DNA of 64,000 nt, from the NCBI GenBank assembly GCA_049323835.1, contig JBMOOJ010000076.1, forward strand, positions 1 through 64,000, given 5' to 3'. The translations under genes and the position numbers were made by a program. The stretch comes from SG-bin9 sp049323835 (lineage in GTDB: Bacteria; Pseudomonadota; Alphaproteobacteria; Rhizobiales; Xanthobacteraceae). The notes under the pieces are model-generated. The model was not told the origin of the DNA and did not search any database. It saw nothing but the letters and a program-made list of their open reading frames with translations. This document shows, in pieces, positions 58,481 to 64,000 of the stretch (position 1 is its first letter; each line of letters opens with the position of its first letter).

Positions 58481-59449
58481 ATGAGTTATTTCCGTACGGC
58501 GGTTCTTCTGGCAGGTCTGACGGCGCTGTTCATGGGCGTCGGCTATCTGATTGGCGGCGCGGGCGGCGCGACAATCGCGCTTGTCGTCGCGGCGGCGATG
58601 AATTTGTTCGCCTACTGGAATTCAGACCGCATGGTGCTGTCCATGTACGGCGCCCAGGAGGTCGACGAGCGCACGGCGCCCGACTACTACCGCATGGTGC
58701 GTGATCTTGCCGGCCGTGCCGGCCTGCCGATGCCGCGCGTGTTCCTGATGGACAATCCGCAGCCGAACGCCTTCGCGACCGGCCGCAATCCGCAGAACGC
58801 GGCGGTCGCGGTCACGACCGGTTTGATGCACAACCTGAGCCGCGAGGAAGTGGCGGGCGTGATCGCGCACGAGCTGGCGCACATCAAGAACCACGACACG
58901 CTGATCATGACGATCACCGCGACGATCGCCGGCGCGATCTCGATGCTCGGCCAGTTCGGCATGTTCTTCGGCGGCAACCGTGATCACAACAGCGGCCCTG
59001 GCCTGATCGGCACGATCGCGATGATGATCCTCGCACCGCTCGGTGCCATGATCGTGCAGATGGCGATCAGCCGCACGCGCGAGTATGAGGCCGACCGGAT
59101 GGGCGCACAGATCTGCGGCCAGCCGATGTGGCTCGCCTCGGCGCTGGCGAGGATCGAGAATGCCGCGCACCAGGTGCCCAACATGGACGCCGAGAAGGCT
59201 CCGGCGACCGCGCATATGTTCATCATCAATCCGCTCTCGGGCCAGCGCTGGGACAACCTGTTCTCGACCCATCCGGCGACCGAGAACCGGATCGCCGAAT
59301 TGCAGCGGCTGGCGGGCGAGATGGGCGGCCGCGGCGGTTTCGCGCAAGGCAATGTCCAGGGCAATCCGGGTGCGTCCTCGGGCAGTCCGTGGGCGGCGGG
59401 CCGTGCGCGCGGACCGTCACGCGGCCCTTCCCGTGGGCCTTGGGGCTGA
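58481..59449 (+). CDS. htpX: Membrane zinc metalloprotease HtpX
   Basis: 322-aa M48 membrane protease for quality control of inner-membrane proteins. Two N-terminal helices (about 7-25, 29-46) precede the catalytic motif His130-Glu-x2-His134 in VIAHELAHIKNHD; the third ligand is the Glu in SRTREYEADRMGAQ. Two further hydrophobic segments lie between (IAGAISMLGQFGMFF, IGTIAMMILAPLGAM). The C-terminal tail is Gly/Arg/Ser-rich and variable. GGAGCGACG precedes the ATG. The 239-bp gap before it shows no clear heat-shock promoter. Confidence 0.92.
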   Translation: MSYFRTAVLLAGLTALFMGVGYLIGGAGGATIALVVAAAMNLFAYWNSDRMVLSMYGAQEVDERTAPDYYRMVRDLAGRAGLPMPRVFLMDNPQPNAFATGRNPQNAAVAVTTGLMHNLSREEVAGVIAHELAHIKNHDTLIMTITATIAGAISMLGQFGMFFGGNRDHNSGPGLIGTIAMMILAPLGAMIVQMAISRTREYEADRMGAQICGQPMWLASALARIENAAHQVPNMDAEKAPATAHMFIINPLSGQRWDNLFSTHPATENRIAELQRLAGEMGGRGGFAQGNVQGNPGASSGSPWAAGRARGPSRGPSRGPWG

Positions 59450-59557
59450 CTGTTCGCCTGCCGTTCCGTTCAATGGAACCGAATCGCGCTTTGCGCGTCA
59501 TTCGCCCGTGGTAGGTTTGTGCCAGCCTCGCGAGGCGAGGGCACGCGGAGGGCCGCC

Positions 59558-59725
59558 GTGAGCGATCTCAAGAGCGAGATGAAGGAGCGGGGCAAGGAAA
59601 TCGCGCAGAACGAGGAGCAGCGGCACGTCGTCAGCGCGGTCCGCGTCAGCTCCTGGGCTGTCGTCACAACGCTGATCGCGATTGCCGTTGTCGCGATGTT
59701 CGTGATGTTGGTGATCAGGCATTAG
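59558..59725 (+). CDS. Small single-pass membrane protein, 55 aa
   Basis: Starts at GTG 59558 with a strong GGAGGGCC site. The first about 28 residues are charged and helical (SDLKSEMKERGKEIAQNEEQ); residues about 33-53 form one transmembrane helix (VVTTLIAIAVVAMFVMLVI). No family known to me. Position 108 bases after htpX on the same strand leaves co-transcription possible. Confidence 0.6.
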   Translation: MSDLKSEMKERGKEIAQNEEQRHVVSAVRVSSWAVVTTLIAIAVVAMFVMLVIRH

Positions 59726-59760
59726 TCTGGCGACGCGCGGGGCCGTTTGAGCTTGCGGTC

Positions 59761-60396
59761 TTATGCAACAACGGTACCCAACATGGCTTGCAATGGGGCG
59801 CAGGAGGCGCGCACACCCGCCAGAGCGCTGATCCTGATATGCCATGCTGCAATTGCGGGGCTTGTCGGCGCAGCGCGGGCGAGCTGAAGCTGTGTGATGT
59901 TCGATGCGATCGAAAGATCGGCGATGGTCGGGGCACTGCCGGCTACGCAAGAGCGTCGCGTCAGAGCCGCTTCCAGTACAGGCGCTACGTCTGCCAGCCG
60001 CTGCTGACCGCGAGCGATTGCAGCCTTGTCGCCATTCGGGCCGAGAAACACAGTATTGAGCACGATGTCGACGACAGCCGGACCGAGCCGGGTTTGATTC
60101 CAGTCGAGCCATTGATCGACGATTGCGCGGCTTGCGGCTGCGCCGGGGTACCAGGTATCGAGATCGTGGCGGGCGCACAGGTAACGCAAGATAGCGTTGG
60201 ACTCGGCAAGAACCAGATCGCCGTCAACCAGAACCGGCACTTGATGGTTCGGATTGATTTTGCGGAATTCATCGGACATGTGCTGCCCGGCCGCCATGTC
60301 GATTGCGCGAATTTCGTAAGGCAACCTCGCTTCTTCCATGAGCGCCACAACCCTGCGCGCGTGCTGCGACATCGGAAAATGATAGAGGACATACAT
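59761..60396 (-). CDS. Glutathione S-transferase family protein
   Basis: 211-aa cytosolic GST. N-terminal thioredoxin-like domain: MYVLYHFPMSQHARRVVALM (active-site Ser/Tyr region), then the cis-Pro motif HQVPVLVDGDLVLAESNAIL with the glutathione-binding Glu-Ser. The C-terminal helical domain contains TIADLSIASNITQLQ (N-capping Asp). A role as maleylacetoacetate isomerase for the distant hmgA is not supported by sequence or position. No substrate can be named. Confidence 0.88.
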   Translation of the reverse strand: MYVLYHFPMSQHARRVVALMEEARLPYEIRAIDMAAGQHMSDEFRKINPNHQVPVLVDGDLVLAESNAILRYLCARHDLDTWYPGAAASRAIVDQWLDWNQTRLGPAVVDIVLNTVFLGPNGDKAAIARGQQRLADVAPVLEAALTRRSCVAGSAPTIADLSIASNITQLQLARAAPTSPAIAAWHIRISALAGVRASCAPLQAMLGTVVA

Positions 60397-60520
60397 GATG
60401 AGGCTCCTTCACGTTGGAGCCCATCTACACTGCACCACTGACAGTGCGCGTCAGCAGGTCATCGCTCGCGTGGAAGCTGTCATCGGTAGGTATTTGGGTA
60501 AAGTGACTGGGCGTCTTCGT

Positions 60521-61522
60521 TCATACCCGCACCATCCGCTTGCCGCGGTTCTCTCCGTTCAGCAACCCGATCAGTGCCTGCGGTGTATTCTCGATGCCGT
60601 TGACGATGTCTTCCTGTACCTTGAGCTTGCCGGACGCGACCCACGACTGAAGATCGGCGAGCGCCTTGTCGCGCTGATCGTTGAAGTCGGTGACGATGAA
60701 GCCTTGCACGGTGAGGCGCTTCACCACGATCAAACCGGGGACGCCGCGCGGGCCGGTCGCCGACGGTGCGCCATCATACTGCGAAACCGCTCCGCAGCAG
60801 GCGATGCGGCCGCGATTGTTCATCTGGAACAGGCAGGCTTCGAAGATGTCGCCGCCGACGTTGTCGAAATAGACGTCGATGCCGTTCGGCGCCGCGGCCT
60901 TCAGCTCCTTGAACAGTGCGGTGTTCTTGTAGTCGACCGCCGCATCGAAGCCGAGCTCGGAGGTCAGCCACTTGCACTTCTCGGCGCCGCCGGCGATGCC
61001 GACCACGCGGCAGCCCTTGATCTTTGCGATCTGTCCAACGATCGAGCCGACCGATCCGGCCGCGGCGGAGACGACAACTGTATTGCCTTCTTTCGGCTGG
61101 CCGACATTCAGCAGACCGAAATACGCCGTCAGGCCGGCGATGCCGTAGACGCTGAGGAGATACGACATCGGTTCGATCTTCGGCACCTTGATCAGGTGTT
61201 TCGCGGGCAGCGCCGCGTAGTCCTGCCATCCGGTGTCGGCGAAGATGAGATCGCCGGCCGCGAAGCCCGGCGCTTTCGATGACACGACCTCGCTGATGCT
61301 GCCGCCGGCCATCACCGTGTTGGCCTCGACGGCCGCGCGGTAGGTCGCGCCCTGCATCCAGGCGCGGTTGGCGGCGTCGAGGGAAATCAGGCGCGTGCGC
61401 AACAGAACCTCGCCGTCCTTCGGCTCCGGGATCTTGCCGTCGACCAGTTTGAAATGGCTGGAGGTGAGTTTGCCGGTCGGCTTCTCAGCCAGGAGAACCT
61501 GACGGTTGATGCTTGCACTCAT
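60521..61522 (-). CDS. NADP-dependent medium-chain oxidoreductase (MDR)
   Basis: 333-aa quinone/leukotriene B4 reductase-type enzyme of the MDR family (CurA/PTGR-like). The NADP-binding region is TVVVSAAAGSVGSIVGQIAK (AAxGxxG), and the early part RQVLLAEKPTGKLTSSHFKL matches the family start. No structural zinc Cys cluster is present, as expected for this branch. Such enzymes reduce activated double bonds of enals and enones. It is transcribed alone, with the GST beyond it on the same strand. Confidence 0.88.
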   Translation of the reverse strand: MSASINRQVLLAEKPTGKLTSSHFKLVDGKIPEPKDGEVLLRTRLISLDAANRAWMQGATYRAAVEANTVMAGGSISEVVSSKAPGFAAGDLIFADTGWQDYAALPAKHLIKVPKIEPMSYLLSVYGIAGLTAYFGLLNVGQPKEGNTVVVSAAAGSVGSIVGQIAKIKGCRVVGIAGGAEKCKWLTSELGFDAAVDYKNTALFKELKAAAPNGIDVYFDNVGGDIFEACLFQMNNRGRIACCGAVSQYDGAPSATGPRGVPGLIVVKRLTVQGFIVTDFNDQRDKALADLQSWVASGKLKVQEDIVNGIENTPQALIGLLNGENRGKRMVRV

Positions 61523-61740
61523 GACGCTCTCCCATCCTGGCAGCTGTTGTTTGCGGCGTTGCTGGTTCCGGGAAAGCTAGCCATAGCGGGCGGGAATCAC
61601 AACGCTGTTAAATCAAACAGGGGCTCGCTGTGTGGCGCATCGCCCACACCGGCGCGCCGTCGCCATTGCCGCCCTCGTCCGCTGCTTGGCACCCCAGCGG
61701 GCCTCAGCTAAATTTCTCTTCGACCAAGGCGAGCGGCTTC

Positions 61741-62373
61741 ATGGATTCGCGAGCAAGACTTCGGTGCGCACTCATGGGGGCAGCTCTCGTTGCCGTCCCG
61801 CTTGCATCGTCTGCGCACGCGATCGAGATGAGCAACGCCGTTGCCGATCTCTACTCGTCGGTGTCGATCAATCCGCCCAGCGCAACGTCGATGACCGTCT
61901 GCTACGGTTTCGTCTGCCGCCGCCGCACCATTCTCGATTTCAATGCAGCCGACCGCAAGGCGCTGACTCAGATCATGACGGCGGGCAAGGCGTCGGCGGA
62001 GGCGGAGCGAGCGGCTTTTCAGAAAGCGGTGATCTGGTTCGACAGGCGCATGGCGCCGGAGCTCGGCACCAACCGCCGCGTCGCGTATGCCGACTTCCGC
62101 CACTTCGACGCCGCGCACAACTACGATTGCTGGGACACGACGCGCAACACGACGAGTCTGATGCTGGTGCTGCGCGAGTGGGGACTGTTCAAGCATCACA
62201 CGGTGGGTAATCCGCGCTATCGCGGCAATCCGCTGCGCCTGCAGACGCCGCACAATACGGCGGTGCTGGTCGACCGCGCGACGCGCGTCGAATGGGCGGT
62301 CGATCTGTGGACACGCAAGTTTGCCGAGGCGCCGGACGTGATGCCCGTCGAGAAATGGCTTCAAGCGAACTGA
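61741..62373 (+). CDS. Secreted protein with possible papain-like Cys-His-Asp triad
   Basis: 210-aa protein with a signal peptide (MDSRARLRCALMGAALVAVP, cleavage near AHA). I do not know a family name, but the C-terminal half looks like bacterial transglutaminase-like cysteine peptidases: Cys130 in NYDCWDTTRNTTSLMLVLRE, His171 in TPHNTAVLVDRA and Asp188 in WAVDLWTRKF come in the usual Cys-His-Asp order and spacing. Other Cys residues (54, 59) lie in the N-terminal YGFVCRRR region. AAGGCGAG precedes the ATG at 61741. Periplasmic peptidoglycan or protein processing is a guess; the triad is inference only. Confidence 0.65.
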   Translation: MDSRARLRCALMGAALVAVPLASSAHAIEMSNAVADLYSSVSINPPSATSMTVCYGFVCRRRTILDFNAADRKALTQIMTAGKASAEAERAAFQKAVIWFDRRMAPELGTNRRVAYADFRHFDAAHNYDCWDTTRNTTSLMLVLREWGLFKHHTVGNPRYRGNPLRLQTPHNTAVLVDRATRVEWAVDLWTRKFAEAPDVMPVEKWLQAN

Positions 62374-62470
62374 CGTCCGGCTGAGGCGGACGCGGGTCTT
62401 GCCTGGAAGGAGAAGCCTGCGGGCAGGAGCTCTGGAATCAGAAGTCTGAAACTAAACGTCGTGAGTCCCA

Positions 62471-62495
62471 AAGCCTGCGTTCGTCACGCAGGCTT
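62471..62495 (-). terminator. Hairpin after the cold-shock gene
   Basis: AAGCCTGCGT (62471-62480), TCGTC, ACGCAGGCTT (62486-62495): 10-bp perfect stem 8 bases after the minus-strand cold-shock gene. The T run on that strand is short (TTT), so it is a probable rather than certain terminator. Confidence 0.6.
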
Positions 62496-62502
62496 CGCCG
62501 TC

Positions 62503-62703
62503 TCAAACCTTGAGATTTTCCGCCGACGTCCGGCCGCGATTGGCGACCTCTTCGTACTCGATCGTCTGACCTTCGTTGAGCGTGGAAAGTCCCGCCTTCT
62601 CGACCGCCGAGATGTGGACGAACACGTCCTTCCCACCGGCGCTGGGCTGAATGAATCCGTAGCCCTTGGTCGGGTTGAACCACTTAACAGTGCCTTTAGC
62701 CAT
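62503..62703 (-). CDS. Cold-shock-domain protein (CspA family)
   Basis: 66-aa nucleic-acid-binding protein, MAKGTVKWFNPTKGYGFIQP, with RNP1 (KGYGFI) and RNP2 (DVFVHI) motifs. Binds single-stranded RNA/DNA as a chaperone. Length is standard. GGAG precedes the ATG. The upstream 270 bases to the His-rich gene have no other gene and may form the long leader usual for csp genes. Confidence 0.93.
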   Translation of the reverse strand: MAKGTVKWFNPTKGYGFIQPSAGGKDVFVHISAVEKAGLSTLNEGQTIEYEEVANRGRTSAENLKV

Positions 62704-62923
62704 TACGTCTTCTCCGAAGTATCAAAACAATCAATGGCGGCCGGTGCCCGCAGGCATACGGCCGCCTGTATCAGAATAAGCTGAATGCGGTGATGTTGAA
62801 CAGGTACAAACAACCGCCATTGGCAATCCGCCGTCTTTGACGCAGTCCAGTATCGTCAGGCGGTACGCCTTGGTATGCCACAAGGCACTTTTGGAACCCG
62901 ATCGCCTAAACAGGCCAAAGCAA

Positions 62924-62952
62924 AGCGCCCGGCTGCCGAGCAACCGGGCGCT
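62924..62952 (-). terminator. Terminator of the His-rich gene
   Basis: AGCGCCCGG (62924-62932) pairs with CCGGGCGCT (62944-62952) around an 11-base loop. Read on the minus strand, TTTGCTTT follows. Lies 22 bases after the 62974-63249 gene. Confidence 0.7.
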
Positions 62953-62973
62953 CCAGATATCTGGCTTACGCGA

Positions 62974-63249
62974 TCAATAGGCGCAGACGTTCACGGTGCG
63001 CCAGCGCGGGCCCTTCGGGGTCAGGACGCGGCGGGTCTGGTAGCAGCTGCCGCCATCCACGTAATAGCCGCCGCCGACGACGACCGGGCTGTAGCCGAAG
63101 CCGATGCCGAAGCCATGGCCATGGAAGTGGTGATGATGGCCGTGGTGATGATGCCAGCCCTTCCAGCCCGCCGAAGCGGTGGTCGGGGTCAGCGCAGCGG
63201 CGCCGACGGCGGCAGTGGCAACGAGGGCAAGAGCAAGCTTACGGATCAT
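62974..63249 (-). CDS. His-rich small secreted protein
   Basis: 91-aa exported peptide. Signal peptide MIRKLALALVATAAVGAAAL cleaves near ASA. Residues 33-45 hold ten His (HHHHGHHHHFHGH), then Gly/Tyr-rich sequence (GFGIGFGYSPVVVGGGYYVD) and two Cys (69, 89). The GGAGAG site before the ATG is good. Many such His/Gly-rich periplasmic proteins occur in Bradyrhizobium-like bacteria; nickel, copper or zinc binding is plausible from composition only. It has its own terminator. Confidence 0.8.
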   Translation of the reverse strand: MIRKLALALVATAAVGAAALTPTTASAGWKGWHHHHGHHHHFHGHGFGIGFGYSPVVVGGGYYVDGGSCYQTRRVLTPKGPRWRTVNVCAY

Positions 63250-63421
63250 GATAACTCTCCAAAGTATGGGTGCGCGGGGCAGCGCGGGTTTTGCAATGGG
63301 CGGGTTGTCGGGCCCGTCACGAAGTTGGACGCCCCCTCAGCCGAGCGGGTTCGAAACGGCATGACGATTTTCGGGAGAATCGCGAAAGCGGATTGTTTTA
63401 CAAATGCTTAGAGGCAGGCGA

Positions 63422-64000
63422 TTATTCGCCTGCCTCGCGTTTTGCGAGCAAATCCCTGGCCAGATCGGAGAGCGCGGGCCGCTCCAGTGCGGCAAACGGC
63501 AGCGGGCGGATCACGTCGATGGCGGCCAATCCGAGCCGCGCGGTCATCAGGCCGTTGAGCACGCCCTCGCCAAGACGTGCGGAGAGTTTTGCGGCAATCC
63601 CGTGGCCGAGCATCTGCTGGATCAGGCTATCGCCAGCGGCGATGCCGCCGGTGACGGCGAGATGCGCGAGCGCATGCCGCATCAGCCGGATCATGCCGAG
63701 CGCACCGGGACGCGCGCCGTAGAGCCGCGCGAGCTCGCGGATCATCCGCAGCGCCGCATAGGCGACGAACAGGATGTCGAACACCGCGCGCGGGCTTACC
63801 GCGGTGACGACCGATACCCGCTGCGCTGCGGCGGAGACGAGCGCCCGTGCATCGCGATCGAGCGGCGTCATCAATTCGCGCTCGGCGAGACGAATGCGAT
63901 CCGCGCCGTCGATGATGTCGCCCGCGTGGCTTTCAAGCGATGCGCGCGCGCGTGCGAGCCGCGGATTGGTGCTGGCCATCTTCAGCAGCTCATCGACAAC
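63422..64000 (-). CDS. DUF697/YcjF-like membrane protein (5' end outside window)
   Basis: The last 193 codons of a membrane protein resembling YcjF/TIGR01620. The frame stays open to base 64000 upstream of the internal Met at 63979, so the start lies beyond the window. The DUF697 part contains AVFDILFVAYAALRMIRELA-like helices and the GVLNGLMTARLGLAAIDVIRP motif near the end. Proteins of this family are usually paired with a YcjX-type GTPase, probably just outside the window. Inner-membrane stress role presumed from family. Confidence 0.8.
   Translation of the reverse strand, partial: VVDELLKMASTNPRLARARASLESHAGDIIDGADRIRLAERELMTPLDRDARALVSAAAQRVSVVTAVSPRAVFDILFVAYAALRMIRELARLYGARPGALGMIRLMRHALAHLAVTGGIAAGDSLIQQMLGHGIAAKLSARLGEGVLNGLMTARLGLAAIDVIRPLPFAALERPALSDLARDLLAKREAGE

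Noticed and set aside
59761..60396. GST as the maleylacetoacetate isomerase partner of hmgA
   Set aside because: It lies 14 kb away on the other strand and lacks the isomerase-type active-site wording I would expect.
1..64000. CRISPR arrays, prophage, insertion sequences, integrases and toxin-antitoxin pairs
   Set aside because: No regularly spaced repeats with unique spacers, no transposase or phage structural proteins, and no recognisable toxin-antitoxin pairs were seen.

Overview
The window looks like the chromosome of a GC-rich alphaproteobacterium of the Hyphomicrobiales, most likely the Bradyrhizobium/Rhodopseudomonas/Afipia group. The reasons are the gene families (RpoH-type sigma factor next to RluD, PAS_5 protein, DUF2783 protein, many solute-binding proteins, two-gene CoxD/CoxE-like pair), the GC-rich codon use, and several families of intergenic palindromic repeats. 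I see no prophage, transposase, integrase, CRISPR array or rRNA. Almost everything is ordinary metabolic, transport and regulatory chromosome. Species-level assignment is inference.

Layout: 1-2.4 kb holds small proteins and a LysR regulator. 2.4-3.4 kb is a gene-poor stretch with two palindromic repeats and a near-consensus promoter reading into about 440 bases with no credible gene. 3.4-7 kb holds a Cys-rich small protein, rpoH, rluD and two small conserved genes. 7-15 kb is an aromatic or organic acid catabolic block: LysR and P1 peptidase on the minus strand, divergent from a Rieske oxygenase, its reductase, a class II aldolase and a complete TRAP transporter. A tRNA-Glu(CTC) follows. 15.3-26.8 kb is a urea-use locus: allophanate hydrolase and urea carboxylase on the minus strand, divergent from urtABCDE, with sigma-54-type promoter matches facing both ways. 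27-30.6 kb holds an orphan ABC binding protein with an SDR and a cupin dioxygenase, then exonuclease III.

30.7-32.8 kb encodes an unusual secreted protein with six tandem four-cysteine modules and a charged coiled coil, followed by a small lipoprotein. 32.8-37.4 kb has a MoxR AAA ATPase/VWA pair between two tricarboxylate-type (Bug) binding proteins. 38-45.3 kb holds an MHYT-PAS-GGDEF-EAL protein, then a MarR regulator divergent from an FAD monooxygenase, DUF2783 protein, metallo-beta-lactamase-fold protein and homogentisate dioxygenase. 45.4-50.8 kb is the phosphate regulon core, a Pho box followed by pstSCAB-phoU-phoB, then a 2OG-Fe(II) oxygenase. 51.9-58.2 kb, on the minus strand, is a branched-chain-type ABC importer followed by an acyl-CoA ligase. 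58.5-64 kb holds htpX, a GST, a quinone-oxidoreductase-like enzyme, a secreted protein with a possible papain-like triad, a cold-shock protein, a His-rich secreted peptide and a DUF697 membrane protein cut by the window end.

Two themes recur. Import and catabolic genes sit in regulated, divergently controlled blocks (LysR, MarR, sigma-54, PhoB). Three ABC importers carry a long perfect hairpin directly after the binding-protein gene, which probably sets the binding protein above the permease. The most unusual coding feature is the Cys-module protein at 30.8-32.3 kb; the most unusual non-coding feature is the promoter-driven stretch at 2.9-3.36 kb.
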